NCBI RefSeq assembly: GCF_030406045.1
Contig: NZ_CP128988.1
Location: 779,438 to 843,437, forward strand
DNA: 64,000 nt
Direction: 5' to 3'
DNA from: Thiohalobacter sp. IOR34
Lineage (GTDB): Bacteria > Pseudomonadota > Gammaproteobacteria > Thiohalobacterales > Thiohalobacteraceae
This document shows, in pieces, positions 11,372 to 20,317 of the stretch. Each line of letters opens with the position of its first letter. Position 1 is the first letter of the stretch. The notes beneath the pieces are model-generated. The model was not told where the DNA came from and ran no database searches. It saw only the letters and a program-made list of their open reading frames with translations. The position numbers and the translations under genes are program-made.

Positions 11372-12475
11372 ATGGGTTCGTCCGACGATTACCGCTACAT
11401 GGCCCGGGCGCTGCGCCTGGCGCGGCTCGGGCTGTACACCACCGATCCCAATCCGCGGGTCGGCTGCGTGATCGTCCGTGACGGGGCCGTGGTCGGCGAG
11501 GGCTGGCATGAGCGGGCGGGCGGGCCGCACGCCGAGATTCATGCCCTGCGGGCGGCGGGCGAGGCGGCGCGGGGTGCGACCGCCTACGTGACCCTGGAGC
11601 CCTGCTGTCACCACGGCCGTACCCCGCCGTGCAGCGAGGCGCTGATCGAGGCGGGCGTGGCGCGGGTGGTGGCGGCCATGGAAGACCCCAATCCGCGGGT
11701 GGCCGGCGAAGGCCTGGCGCAGTTGCGCGCCGCCGGTATCGAGGCCGAGGCCGGCGTGCTGGCCGCCGAGGCCGAGGCGCTCAATCCCGGCTTCGTCTCG
11801 CGCATGCGCCGCGGCCGGCCTTTCGTGCGCTGCAAGCTGGCCATGAGTCTGGATGGGCGAACGGCCATGGCCTCGGGCGAGAGCCAATGGATCACCGGCG
11901 ACGCGGCGCGGGCCGATGTGCACCGCCTGCGGGCGCGCAGCTCGGCCATCCTCACCGGCATTGGCACGGTGCTGGCGGACGACCCTTCGCTGAATGCGCG
12001 TCTGGAAGAGGGCGTCGGGGTGAAGCAGCCGCTGCGGGTGGTACTGGATGCCCACCTGGCGATGCCGCCGACGGCCCGGATGCTGTCGCTGCCGGGCGAG
12101 ACCCTGGTGCTGACCCGGGCCCGCGAACCGGCCTTCCGCGAGGCGCTGGAGGCGGCCGGTGCCGAGGTGATGCGCCTGCCGGGCAGCGCCGACGCCCTGG
12201 ATCTCAATGCGGTCATGGACTGCCTGGCGGAGCGCGAGGTCAACGAGCTCCTGGTCGAGACCGGCGCGGTGTTGGCCGGGACCCTGCTGCGCGCCGGGCT
12301 GATCGACGAACTGGTGGTCTACCTGGCGCCGCACATCATGGGCGACGCCGCGCGCGGCCTGTTCCACCTGCCGGGGCTGGAGGCGATGCAGGACCGGATC
12401 GGCTTGGAGATCCGCGATGTCCGTGCGGTGGGCAGGGACTGGCGGATCACCGCCGTACCGGAAAGGGTAGGATAG
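11372..12475 (+). CDS. ribD: Bifunctional diaminohydroxyphosphoribosylaminopyrimidine deaminase / reductase
   Basis: A 367-residue riboflavin biosynthesis enzyme. The N-terminal deaminase (about 1-145) has the zinc motif HAEIHAL and PCCHHGRTPPCSEAL; the C-terminal NADPH-dependent reductase (about 150-365) starts at RPFVRCKLAMSLDGRTAMASGESQWITG. It converts the GTP cyclohydrolase II product to 5-amino-6-ribitylamino-uracil phosphate. GTG 11366 is also possible; ATG 11372 is used. It heads the rib cluster, but a 300-base gap with repeats separates it from ribE. Confidence 0.95.
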   Translation: MGSSDDYRYMARALRLARLGLYTTDPNPRVGCVIVRDGAVVGEGWHERAGGPHAEIHALRAAGEAARGATAYVTLEPCCHHGRTPPCSEALIEAGVARVVAAMEDPNPRVAGEGLAQLRAAGIEAEAGVLAAEAEALNPGFVSRMRRGRPFVRCKLAMSLDGRTAMASGESQWITGDAARADVHRLRARSSAILTGIGTVLADDPSLNARLEEGVGVKQPLRVVLDAHLAMPPTARMLSLPGETLVLTRAREPAFREALEAAGAEVMRLPGSADALDLNAVMDCLAEREVNELLVETGAVLAGTLLRAGLIDELVVYLAPHIMGDAARGLFHLPGLEAMQDRIGLEIRDVRAVGRDWRITAVPERVG

Positions 12476-12755
12476 CCACGGAACCCACGGAAAGATATTT
12501 CAACTCGTTGCACCATTTCTGCGGTGCAATGTTCCCGGAGGTGCTCCACCTCGGGGAGTGAAAAAGAGGGGTGGAAGCCACTCTTGCGCCACACCACAGT
12601 AGCGGTGTGACGAGGAAGGTTTGAACTTTCGTGGGGTTCGTGGATTTCGTGGCCAGCCATGGGGTGAGCGAATTCCTCGTTACACTGCCACTGCGGTGTG
12701 GCGAGTTGGAAACATGGTGTTTTGTCCGTGTTTTCCGTGTATTCCGTGGCCATAC
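12472..12755. repeat. Composite gap in the rib operon: CCACGG words plus unrelated hairpins
   Basis: The 300-base gap between ribD and ribE holds no gene and no recognisable FMN riboswitch. Its ends carry CCACGGAACCCACGGAA and CCGTGTTTTCCGTGTATTCC words (copy 7 of the dyad family), but the usual CCGGGAG hairpin is absent. Instead there are TTGCACC...GGTGCAA (about 12508-12529), CCCGGAGGTG/CACCTCGGGG (about 12533-12555), and a 29-base imperfect inverted repeat whose arms begin CGCCACACCACAGTAGC (about 12586) and CCTCGTTACACTGCCAC (about 12678). An unrelated palindromic element seems to have replaced the usual core. Confidence 0.7.
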
Positions 12756-12775
12756 ATGCATGAGGTTGTTTGATT

Positions 12776-13432
12776 ATGTTTACCGGCATCATCGAAGCCG
12801 TCGGCGAAGTCGCTGAACAGCAGCCGAAGGGCGAGGACCTGCGGCTGCGCATCCGCACCGGCAAGCTGGATCTCGGCGACGTGGCGCTGGGCGACAGCAT
12901 CGCGGTCAGCGGCGTCTGCCTGACCGTGGTGGATCTGCCCGGCGACGGCTTCTGGGCCGATGTCTCCGGGGAGACCCTGGCAAAAACGGTGCTCGGTGAT
13001 CTCAAGACCGGCAGCCGGGTGAACCTGGAGAAGGCGCTGACCCCGACCACCCGCCTTGGCGGCCATCTGGTCAGCGGTCATGTCGACGGCGTCGGTGAAG
13101 TGATCGAACGTCGCCCCGAGGGCCGTTCGGAACGCTTCCGCATCCGGGCGCCGGCGGAGCTGGCGAAGTATATCGCCCAGAAGGGTTCGATCTGCGTCGA
13201 TGGCGTCAGCCTCACCGTGAACGCGGTCGAGGGCGCGGTCTTCGACCTCAATATCGTGCCCCACACCCTGGCCGAGACGACCATCGACGACTACCGTCCG
13301 GGACGCCGGGTCAACCTGGAGGTGGACCTGATCGCCCGCTACCTGGAACGCCTGCTGCTAGGCGAGCGGGCGGCCGAGGCCGGTGGCGGCATCAGCGAGG
13401 CCTTCCTCGCCGAGCACGGCTTTCTGAAATGA
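12776..13432 (+). CDS. ribE: Riboflavin synthase alpha chain
   Basis: A 218-residue enzyme that dismutates two 6,7-dimethyl-8-ribityllumazine molecules to riboflavin. Two homologous lumazine-binding barrels are visible: [12 protein letters not shown]...SGVCLTVVD (1-about 95) and [19 protein letters not shown]...DGVSLTVN (about 98-195). The [10 protein letters not shown] motif is characteristic. ATG 12776 is used rather than the upstream in-frame TTG. It is followed by ribBX after 22 bases. Confidence 0.95.
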   Translation: MFTGIIEAVGEVAEQQPKGEDLRLRIRTGKLDLGDVALGDSIAVSGVCLTVVDLPGDGFWADVSGETLAKTVLGDLKTGSRVNLEKALTPTTRLGGHLVSGHVDGVGEVIERRPEGRSERFRIRAPAELAKYIAQKGSICVDGVSLTVNAVEGAVFDLNIVPHTLAETTIDDYRPGRRVNLEVDLIARYLERLLLGERAAEAGGGISEAFLAEHGFLK

Positions 13433-13454
13433 ACATCCTGCTGACACGAGACCT

Positions 13455-14564
13455 ATGAAACTGAATACACCCGAAGAGCTGATCGAGGACATCCGCCAAG
13501 GACGGATGGTCATCCTGATGGATGACGAGGACCGCGAGAACGAGGGCGATCTGGTCATGGCCGCCACCAAGGTAAGCGCCGACGACATCAACTTCATGGC
13601 CAAGTACGGCCGCGGCCTGATCTGTCTGACCCTGACCCGCGAACGCTGCCGGCAGCTCAACCTGCCGCTGATGGTGCAGGACAATACGGCCCAGCTCAGC
13701 ACCGCCTTCACGGTCAGCATCGAGGCGGCCGAGGGCGTGACCACCGGCATCTCGGCGGCCGACCGCGCGGTGACCGTGCAGACCGCCGTGGCCCCCGATG
13801 CCAGGCCCTCCGACATCGTCATGCCGGGGCACGTCTTTCCGCTGATGGCCCAGCCCGGCGGCGTGCTGAATCGTGCCGGTCATACCGAGGCGGGCTGCGA
13901 CCTGGCGCGCCTGGCCGGCCTTGAACCGGCAGCGGTGATCGTCGAGATCCTCAACGAGGACGGCACCATGGCGCGCCGCCCCGACCTGGAGAAATTCGCC
14001 GCCGAGCACGGCCTCAAGATCGGCACCATCGCCGATCTCATCCACTACCGGATCGAGAACGAAAAGACCGTCGAACGGGTCAGCGAATGTCAGCTGCCCA
14101 CCGAGTTCGGCGAATTCCGCCTGATCGCCTTCGAGGACAGCATCGACCAGGATGTGCATCTGGCGCTGATCTATGGCGAGGTGGACTACGAACAGCCGGT
14201 GCTGGTGCGGGTGCACGTGCAGGGCATGCTCTGCGACCTGCTCGGGGCCACCACCAGCGACTGCGGCTGGCCGCTGCGCCGCGCCCTGCAGCGGGTGGCG
14301 GAGGAGGGCAGCGGCATCGTCATCGTGCTCGGCAAGCCGGAAGACCCGCAGTCGCTGATCCGCCGCATCGAGCACTACCGCGAGGCCGGTGCCCAGACGG
14401 CGCTGCCCAAGCGGTCGCGCGAGGAACTGCGCACCTTCGGCATCGGCGCCCAGATCCTGGCCGATCTGGGGGTGAAACAGATGCGGGTGCTGAGCGCGCC
14501 GGTTAAGATGCACGCCATCCAGGGCTTCGGCCTGGAGGTGGTGGAATACGTGCCCTGTGACTGA
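13455..14564 (+). CDS. ribBX: RibBX: DHBP synthase fused to a degenerate GTP cyclohydrolase II domain
   Basis: A 369-residue protein. The N-terminal 3,4-dihydroxy-2-butanone-4-phosphate synthase (about 1-205) keeps [11 protein letters not shown] and the [21 protein letters not shown] segment. The C-terminal half resembles GTP cyclohydrolase II, but the zinc site is lost: where RibA has H-S-E-C-L-T-G-D and C-D-C-G, this protein reads HVQGMLCD and TSDCG, leaving only one of three zinc cysteines. This is the RibBX variant known from proteobacteria, in which the second domain lacks cyclohydrolase activity. A separate ribA must exist elsewhere. Operon position between ribE and ribH. Confidence 0.92.
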   Translation: MKLNTPEELIEDIRQGRMVILMDDEDRENEGDLVMAATKVSADDINFMAKYGRGLICLTLTRERCRQLNLPLMVQDNTAQLSTAFTVSIEAAEGVTTGISAADRAVTVQTAVAPDARPSDIVMPGHVFPLMAQPGGVLNRAGHTEAGCDLARLAGLEPAAVIVEILNEDGTMARRPDLEKFAAEHGLKIGTIADLIHYRIENEKTVERVSECQLPTEFGEFRLIAFEDSIDQDVHLALIYGEVDYEQPVLVRVHVQGMLCDLLGATTSDCGWPLRRALQRVAEEGSGIVIVLGKPEDPQSLIRRIEHYREAGAQTALPKRSREELRTFGIGAQILADLGVKQMRVLSAPVKMHAIQGFGLEVVEYVPCD

Positions 14565-14591
14565 GATCTAGATTTCCAAGGAACCTGAATC

Positions 14592-15068
14592 ATGAGCAAG
14601 ATGACCGAATTCGAAGGCAAGCTGACCGTCAAGGACACCCGCTTTGCGCTGCTGGTGGCGCGTTTCAACAGCTTCGTGGTGGAGAGCCTGCTGGACGGCG
14701 CCGTCGATGCCCTGAAGCGGCATGGCGCGGAGGACAAGGATCTGCACGTCATTCGCGTGCCCGGCGCCTTCGAGATGCCGCTGGCCGCGCAGCGCCTGGC
14801 CGCCAGCAGGCAGTACGATGCCATCATCGCCCTCGGCGCCGTGATCCGTGGCGGCACGCCGCATTTCGAGTATGTCGCCGGCGAATGCACCAAGGGCCTG
14901 GCCCAGGTCAGCATGCAGCACGACATTCCGGTCGCCTTCGGCGTGCTGACGGTCGATTCCATCGAGCAGGCCATCGAGCGTGCCGGCACCAAGGCCGGCA
15001 ACAAGGGCGTCGAGGCCGCCATGTCGGCAATCGAGATGGTCAACCTGCTGCGTGGTCTGGGGTCCTGA
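14592..15068 (+). CDS. ribH: 6,7-dimethyl-8-ribityllumazine synthase
   Basis: A 158-residue lumazine synthase that condenses the RibD-derived pyrimidine with the RibB product. Motifs [34 protein letters not shown] and [22 protein letters not shown] match the family; the subunits form icosahedral or pentameric shells. AAGGAACC precedes ATG 14592. It lies 27 bases after ribBX and just before nusB. Confidence 0.96.
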   Translation: MSKMTEFEGKLTVKDTRFALLVARFNSFVVESLLDGAVDALKRHGAEDKDLHVIRVPGAFEMPLAAQRLAASRQYDAIIALGAVIRGGTPHFEYVAGECTKGLAQVSMQHDIPVAFGVLTVDSIEQAIERAGTKAGNKGVEAAMSAIEMVNLLRGLGS

Positions 15069-15081
15069 AACGGTGTCCGTG

Positions 15082-15519
15082 ATGCGTGCCTCGCACAAGC
15101 CGTCGCCTGCGGCGCGCAACCGGGCCCGGCGCCTCGCCATGCAGGCCCTCTACCAGTGGCAGCTGAGCGCCACCGAGCCGACCGAACTGGTCCGCCAGTT
15201 CGAGTCCGATGACGAGTTTCGTGGTGTCGACCGCGACTACTTCGAGGCGCTGGTGCGCGGTGTCACCGACGCTGTAGAGGAACTGGATGCCCTGTTCGAG
15301 GCCGACCTCGACCGGCCGCTGAAGGAGATCGATCCGGTGGAGAAGGCCGTGTTGCGGCTGGCCGCCTACGAACTGCGGAGCCGTCTGGACGTGCCCTACC
15401 GGGTGGTGCTCAACGAGGCCGTGGCCCTGACCAAGAAATTCGGCGCCGAGCAGGCGCACACCTATGTCAACGGCGTGCTCGACAAGCTGGCCCGGAGGCT
15501 GCGCAGCGCCGAGCAGTGA
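15082..15519 (+). CDS. nusB: Transcription antitermination factor NusB
   Basis: A 145-residue all-helical RNA-binding protein that joins NusE/S10 at boxA in rRNA antitermination. RARRLAMQALYQWQLS at the N-terminus and PYRVVLNEAVALTKKFGAEQAHTYVNGVLDKLAR at the C-terminus are diagnostic. GTG codons at 15073 and 15079 are alternative starts close to the ribH stop. In enterobacteria thiL follows directly; here an array of REP elements and an opposite-strand gene intervene. Confidence 0.95.
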   Translation: MRASHKPSPAARNRARRLAMQALYQWQLSATEPTELVRQFESDDEFRGVDRDYFEALVRGVTDAVEELDALFEADLDRPLKEIDPVEKAVLRLAAYELRSRLDVPYRVVLNEAVALTKKFGAEQAHTYVNGVLDKLARRLRSAEQ

Positions 15520-15546
15520 ATCCATATGGTTCGACAGCCCCGGCAG

Positions 15547-16029
15547 ATCGCGGCCTGGAGGCCGCTCCTACGGGGCATGGCGACGTAATTTGGTGTAGGA
15601 GCGGCCTTCGGGCCGCGATGGGATTGCCGCCACGATCGCGGCGTGGACGCCGCTCCTACAGGGCACGGCGGTTGGTGTGGGGCGGTCTCCCGGCCGCGAT
15701 GGGGGTTGCCGCCTGAATCGCGGCGTGGACGCCGCTCCTACGGGGCATGGCGGTTGGCGTAGGAGCGGTCTCCCGGCCGCGATGGGATTGCCGCCGGAAT
15801 CGCGGCGTGGACGCCGCTCCTACGGGGCATGGCGGTTGGTGTGGGGGCGGCCTCCCGGCCGCGATGGGATTGCCGCCGGAATCGCGGCGTGGACGCCGCT
15901 CCTACGGGGCATGGCGGTTGGTGTGGGGGCGGTCTCCCGGCCGCGATGGGATTGCCGCCGGAATCGCGGCGTGGACGCCGCTCCTACGGGGCACGGCGGT
16001 TGGTGTAGGAGCGGTCTCCCGGCCGCGAT
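15547..16029. repeat. REP array: 12 half-units in 6 inverted pairs, 82 bp period
   Basis: Twelve REP half-units alternate in orientation. Plus-type units (ATCGCGGCGTGGACGCCGCT...) start at 15547, 15635, 15717, 15799, 15881 and 15963; the last five are spaced by exactly 82 bp. Minus-type units (GTAGGAGCGGTCTCCCGGCC...) lie about 42 bp after each. Plus copies share the variant GCGTGGACGC and minus copies share TCTCCCGG, so the array grew by tandem duplication of one divergent pair. It fills the gap between nusB and the convergent aldolase gene. Open frames through the array (RGRRSYGAW-type peptides) are artefacts. Confidence 0.92.
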
Positions 16030-16040
16030 CATGACAGGCC

Positions 16041-18023
16041 CTAGATCACCCTGTCATTCCCCCCGTCGATCGGGATCTGCGCGCCGGTGGTCTTGGCGAA
16101 CAGCGGTCCGGCCAGGGCGCAGGCCAGTTCGGCCACGTCCCGCGAGCGGATCTCGGTCTTCAGCAGGTTCTTGGTCTTGTATTCTTCCACGCTGAGTCCG
16201 TAGTGGCGGGCGCGCTTCTCCAGCACCTCCTCGGTCCAGATGGCGGTGTCGAAGACGGCGTCCGGATGCAGGACGTTGACACGGATGCCGTCACCGGCCA
16301 GTTCCAGCGCGGCCACCCGGGCGAGCTGGGTCATGCCGGCCTTGGCCACGGAATAGCTGGAGGCGCCCGGACCGGGTGCCGGGACGTTCTTGGAGGCGAT
16401 GAAGACCACGGCCGGCTCCAGGCCGAGCTTGAGGAAGGGGATGCAGGCGGAGAGCACCCGCTGGTGGCTGGTGAGGTTGATCGCCATGCTTCTGTCCCAG
16501 GCGGCCTCATCGAGTTCCTCGATACGCGCGCTCAGCGGGAAGGTGCCGGCATTGCTGACCAGGATGTCGAGGCCGCCGAAGTGGCTGACCAGGCGGCGCA
16601 GCGCGGCGCGGATCTGTGCACTGTCGGTGACGTCGCAGCGCAGGCCGAGCACCGCGTCCGTGGTGAACAGGCTTTCGATATCCGGGTCGATATCCAGCGC
16701 GGCCACCACCGCGCCCTGATCGATCAGGGTTTCCACGCAGGCCTTGCCGATGCCGCTGGCCGCCCCCGTGACCAGGGCGATCCGTCCCTGCAGCGGAGGT
16801 GAGCGGCGGTCCTTCTTCAGCTTGGCCTGTTCGAGTTCCCAGTATTCCATGTCGAAGATGTCCTTCTCCGGCAGAGCCCGCCAACCGCCCAGTCTTTCCG
16901 CCTGGAGGATGCTCTTCATGGTATGCCGGTTGATGTCGGCGATGATGCCGAGCTCGCTGGCGCTGACCCCGAACTGCAGGCTGCCGGCCCCCGGCCAGAC
17001 CGCCCAGCGGGGTGCCGGGTCGAGACAGCTCAGCCCTTCGCTACGGTGGCGTTCGAAATAGCGCCGGTAGTCCTCGGCGAAGGCGTCGATGGCGGCGAGC
17101 GGATCCTCGTCCAGCAGCGCCGGCGTGCGCTTGGTGCGGATGACGTGGTCCGGTGTCAGCGGCCCCTGGCTGGCGATCTCCCGCAGCCGTGCCTGGCGCG
17201 AGAAATGGAGTGACAGGGGGGCGTCGGAGAGCTGTCCCAGGCAGGCCTGGCCACGGAGCTTCGAGACCCGCCGGCGGATGGCCGCCAGCTGCAGCAGGTG
17301 GTCCTCGTCGATGGCTGGTGGTGGCGTCGGCGGCAGCTCGAGTTCGGCGCCCCGCTCACGGATATGGGCCTCGGCCCGGTCGACGATGTCGATCATGCGC
17401 TGGTAGCTGGTTCTGGCGTCGTCGCCGAAGCTGAAAACACCGTGATGCAGCAGGATGATGCCCTCGTACTGCGACCAGTCGAGGTCGCGGGTGCGCAGGT
17501 AGACGTCGCGGGCGAGGACGAAGCCGGGCATCACGTAGGGCAGGATCAGCACCCGTTCGCCATAGAGTTCCCGCAGCAAGGCCTCGCCGTCCGGGGTGTT
17601 GCTCAGGGTGACCACGGCATCGGCGTGGGTGTGGTCGACGAAGGTGAAGGGGATCAGGGCATGGAGGATGGCCTCCACCGAGGGGTTGGGGGCACCGGGG
17701 TCGATCATCGCGGTACGCTGCAGGCGCACCATCTCACTGTCGCTGAGGCTTTCGAGCCGGGCCATCTTCAGCAGCACGTCCATCTTCACCGCGGGAAAGC
17801 CGGCGGCCTCGATGCTGGCCAGATCCCAGCCGCTGCCCTTCACATAGAGCAGGGACTGTGGCTCGCCGAAGAAGTCGGGCTGCTCGATCTTGACCGAGGT
17901 GTTGCCGCCGCCGTGCAGCACCAGGTCCGGATCCTGGCCCAGCAGGCGCGAGCTGTAGACCCGCAGTTTCAACGGATCGCCGCCCAGTGCGGCGGCTTCG
18001 GCATCGTTCCATCGGTTCTTCAT
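16041..18023 (-). CDS. Bifunctional class II aldolase / short-chain dehydrogenase
   Basis: A 660-residue fusion. The N-terminal part (about 1-400) is a class II aldolase/adducin domain with LVLHGGGNTSVKIE, VDHTHADAVVTLSN and ILLHHGVFSFG, whose histidines would bind the divalent metal. The C-terminal part (about 410-660) is a Rossmann-fold SDR with LVTGAASGIGKACV, SNAGTFPLS and the YSVAKAG catalytic tyrosine-lysine pair. Related proteins are annotated as rhamnulose-phosphate aldolase/lactaldehyde dehydrogenase, but no sugar-catabolic genes are nearby and the substrate is unknown. It sits on the strand opposite to the conserved nusB-thiL pair and looks like an insertion into that operon. Confidence 0.88.
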   Translation of the reverse strand: MKNRWNDAEAAALGGDPLKLRVYSSRLLGQDPDLVLHGGGNTSVKIEQPDFFGEPQSLLYVKGSGWDLASIEAAGFPAVKMDVLLKMARLESLSDSEMVRLQRTAMIDPGAPNPSVEAILHALIPFTFVDHTHADAVVTLSNTPDGEALLRELYGERVLILPYVMPGFVLARDVYLRTRDLDWSQYEGIILLHHGVFSFGDDARTSYQRMIDIVDRAEAHIRERGAELELPPTPPPAIDEDHLLQLAAIRRRVSKLRGQACLGQLSDAPLSLHFSRQARLREIASQGPLTPDHVIRTKRTPALLDEDPLAAIDAFAEDYRRYFERHRSEGLSCLDPAPRWAVWPGAGSLQFGVSASELGIIADINRHTMKSILQAERLGGWRALPEKDIFDMEYWELEQAKLKKDRRSPPLQGRIALVTGAASGIGKACVETLIDQGAVVAALDIDPDIESLFTTDAVLGLRCDVTDSAQIRAALRRLVSHFGGLDILVSNAGTFPLSARIEELDEAAWDRSMAINLTSHQRVLSACIPFLKLGLEPAVVFIASKNVPAPGPGASSYSVAKAGMTQLARVAALELAGDGIRVNVLHPDAVFDTAIWTEEVLEKRARHYGLSVEEYKTKNLLKTEIRSRDVAELACALAGPLFAKTTGAQIPIDGGNDRVI

Positions 18024-18130
18024 CGGCGTCCCCCGGAGTCTGGATGAGGAAGGCCATTGTATACGAGGGCATGACCCGCTGCGGGGCGGGTGGTCTGGAC
18101 TCCGCCCCCCCGAGGCCGGATACTCGCGTC

Positions 18131-19111
18131 ATGCCCCTGGACGAGTTTTCCCTCATCGAACGCTACTTCGATGCGCCCTGCGCGCGCGGCGACGTGCGAC
18201 TCGGCATCGGTGACGACGCCGCGCTGCTCGATGTTCCGTCGGGACGGTCGCTGGCGGCGGCCATCGATACCCTGGTGGAGGGGGTGCACTTCCCGCCGGA
18301 TACGCCCCCGGAGGCGATCGGTTACAAGGCCTTGGCGGTCAATCTCAGCGATCTGGCGGCGATGGCTGCCGAGCCGGCCTGGGCCACCCTGGCCCTGACC
18401 CTGCCACGGGCCGAGCCGGCCTGGCTGGACGCCTTTGCCGCCGGCTTCTTTCGCCTGGCGGAGCGCCATGGCGTCTGCCTGGTCGGTGGCGACACCACCC
18501 GTGGCCCGCTGACCGTCACCGTGCAGGCGCATGGCTTCGTGGACGCCACACCGCTGCGTCGCGACGGGGCCCGGCCGGGTGACCGGATCCTGGTCACCGG
18601 CAGCCTGGGCGATGCCGGCCTCGGCCTGCGTGCGGCGCGCGGTGAGCTGCAGGGCCCGGAGGCGGCCGTTCGTTACTGCCTCGACCGCCTCCGCTATCCA
18701 GCCCCACGCCTCGCGCAGGGCCGGCTGCTGCATGGCCAGGCCTCGGCCGGCATCGATGTCTCGGATGGCCTGCTGGCCGATCTGCAGCATCTGCTCGATG
18801 CCGGTGGCGTCGGGGCCGAGCTGGAGGTCGACTGCCTGCCGCGCTCGCCGGCCTTCTGCGAGCTGGTGAAGGCGGACAGCGACGACTGGTTCGAGCTGCC
18901 GCTGTCGGCGGGCGACGACTTCGAACTCTGTGTCACCGTGCCCGAGGCGCGGATCGCCGCGGTCTGCGAGGCCTTTGCCCGCGAGGCGCTGCCCCTGACT
19001 GCCATCGGCCGCATCGTCGCCGAGCCCGGCCTGCGTTGCCGGCGTGCAGACGGAAGTGCCTGGCAGCCACGCAGCCTGGGCTGGCGGCACTTCGAAGGAG
19101 AGGGCGGGTGA
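18131..19111 (+). CDS. thiL: Thiamine-monophosphate kinase
   Basis: A 326-residue kinase making thiamine pyrophosphate from thiamine monophosphate. N-terminal LGIGDDAALLD, AAIDTLVEGVHFP, and AVNLSDLAAMAAEP are the metal/ATP-binding motifs of the PurM-like fold; later LVGGDTTRGP, VTGSLGDAGLGLRA and GIDVSDGLLADLQHLL are conserved. ATG 18131 is the family start; the frame extends upstream without support. Divergent from the aldolase gene with 107 bases between. Its stop overlaps the pgpA start. Confidence 0.95.
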   Translation: MPLDEFSLIERYFDAPCARGDVRLGIGDDAALLDVPSGRSLAAAIDTLVEGVHFPPDTPPEAIGYKALAVNLSDLAAMAAEPAWATLALTLPRAEPAWLDAFAAGFFRLAERHGVCLVGGDTTRGPLTVTVQAHGFVDATPLRRDGARPGDRILVTGSLGDAGLGLRAARGELQGPEAAVRYCLDRLRYPAPRLAQGRLLHGQASAGIDVSDGLLADLQHLLDAGGVGAELEVDCLPRSPAFCELVKADSDDWFELPLSAGDDFELCVTVPEARIAAVCEAFAREALPLTAIGRIVAEPGLRCRRADGSAWQPRSLGWRHFEGEGG

Positions 19112-19596
19112 AGCGGCATCCGCCCGTGCCGCCGCGCCTGCTGCGCGACCCCGGCCATCTGCTGGCGCTCGGCTTCGGCAGCGGCCTGGCACCGGTCGCT
19201 CCGGGCACCTTCGGCACCCTGGCGGCGATCCCCCTCTGGTGGCTGGGCAGTCAGCTGTCGCTGTCGCTGTACCTCGGTCTGCTTCTGCTGCTCTCGCTGC
19301 TCGGCATCTGGCTGTGCGGCCGTACCGCACGGGCCCTCGGCGTGCACGACCACCCGGCCATCGTCTGGGACGAGTTTGCCGGTTTCCTGCTGACCATGGC
19401 CTGGGCACCGGCCGGCTGGATCTGGCTGCTGCTCGGCTTCGGTCTGTTCCGGCTGTTCGACATCTGGAAGCCCTGGCCGATCCGCTTTCTCGACCGGCGG
19501 CTGGGCGGCGGGCTGGGTATCATGCTCGACGATCTGCTGGCCGGGGCCTTCGCCGCGGTGGTGATCTACGGTTTGGGATACGGGGGGCTGGTATGA
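19108..19596 (+). CDS. pgpA: Phosphatidylglycerophosphatase A
   Basis: A 162-residue inner-membrane phosphatase that makes phosphatidylglycerol. It shows GFGSGLAPVAPGTFGTLAAIPL, a hydrophobic helix LSLYLGLLLLLSLLGIWL, the catalytic region HDHPAIVWDEFAGF and FDIWKPWPI...GGLGIMLDDLLAG. The GTG start overlaps the thiL TGA (GTGA), which indicates translational coupling, and its own stop overlaps the next gene in the same way. Confidence 0.94.
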   Translation: MKRHPPVPPRLLRDPGHLLALGFGSGLAPVAPGTFGTLAAIPLWWLGSQLSLSLYLGLLLLLSLLGIWLCGRTARALGVHDHPAIVWDEFAGFLLTMAWAPAGWIWLLLGFGLFRLFDIWKPWPIRFLDRRLGGGLGIMLDDLLAGAFAAVVIYGLGYGGLV

Positions 19597-20246
19597 GCTG
19601 GCGTCCGGTCGCTGCCGTTCTCCTCCTGGCCCTGGCCAGGAGCCTCCCCGCCGCCGACATCGAGGTGCTGGCGCTGTTCGGTGAACGGGCCATGCTCCGT
19701 GTCGACGGGGTGAAGCATCTGCTGCGGGTGGGGGAGTCGACACCGGAGGGTATCCGCCTGCTGGCCACCGACACGGCCGGTGCCCTGCTGCGGATCGATG
19801 GCCGCGAGCAGCGGGTGCCACTCGGTGCCCGGGCCCGGGCCGTCGGTGGTGCCGGCGCCGCAGCCGCGGGCGGGGCCGAGGTGGTCGTCTGGCGTGACAC
19901 CCACGGCATGTTCCGCACCGTCGGCAGCATCAACGGCATGCCGGTCGATCTGCTGGTCGATACCGGTGCCACCTTCGTCACCCTGAGTGCCGTGCAGGCG
20001 CGGCGTCTGGGGATCGACTTCCGGGTCGAGGGGGAACGCGGCCGGGTGATGACGGCTTCCCGTCCGGAGCTGGCCTACCGGGTGCGGCTGGATCGGGTCC
20101 GGCTCGGCGGCATCGAGCTGCGCAACGTGTCGGCGGTGGTGCTGGACGGGCCGAATCCGCCACTCACCCTGCTGGGCATGTCCTTCCTGCGCCGCCTGCA
20201 GATGGAGAACGACGGCGAACGCCTGGTGTTGCGCCGCAGGTACTGA
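19593..20246 (+). CDS. Exported retropepsin-like aspartic protease (clan AA, TIGR02281-like)
   Basis: A 217-residue protein with a signal peptide (VAAVLLLALARSLPAAD) and a C-terminal single-lobe aspartyl protease domain (about 105-215). The active-site motif is DLLVDTGATFVTLS with the flap-like FRTVGSINGMPV before it, and a hydrophobic LTLLGMSFLRRL near the end, as in retropepsins that work as dimers. The N-terminal half (about 20-95) resembles periplasmic SH3-like accessory segments. The start overlaps the pgpA stop (ATGA). Function of these bacterial envelope retropepsins is unknown. Confidence 0.82.
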   Translation: MSWRPVAAVLLLALARSLPAADIEVLALFGERAMLRVDGVKHLLRVGESTPEGIRLLATDTAGALLRIDGREQRVPLGARARAVGGAGAAAAGGAEVVVWRDTHGMFRTVGSINGMPVDLLVDTGATFVTLSAVQARRLGIDFRVEGERGRVMTASRPELAYRVRLDRVRLGGIELRNVSAVVLDGPNPPLTLLGMSFLRRLQMENDGERLVLRRRY

Positions 20247-20261
20247 GTCTGCACGAGCTGC

Positions 20262-20267
20262 TATAAT
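20262..20267 (+). promoter_or_regulatory. -10 box TATAAT upstream of the DUF2788 gene
   Basis: A perfect TATAAT lies 51 bases before the DUF2788 start, directly after the protease stop. No good -35 hexamer is seen 16-18 bases upstream, so the promoter may depend on an activator or be weak. Confidence 0.4.
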
Positions 20268-20317
20268 GCCCCGCCGGGCCGCACCGCGGCCACCCTGGCG
20301 CGAGATGTGGGACAGCG

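Noticed and set aside
12476..12775. FMN riboswitch upstream of ribE/ribBX
   Set aside because: None of the conserved RFN words (for example AGGGCGGGG...CCCACCGGCGG) occur; hairpins there belong to repeats.
15547..16029. 82 bp periodic array as CRISPR
   Set aside because: The intervening segments are conserved, not unique spacers, and units are inverted pairs typical of REPs; no cas genes nearby.
15677..16195. 172-residue open frame across the REP array
   Set aside because: Its peptide is a translated 82 bp repeat (RRGRRSYGAW-type) and runs into the antisense of the aldolase gene; no independent family match.
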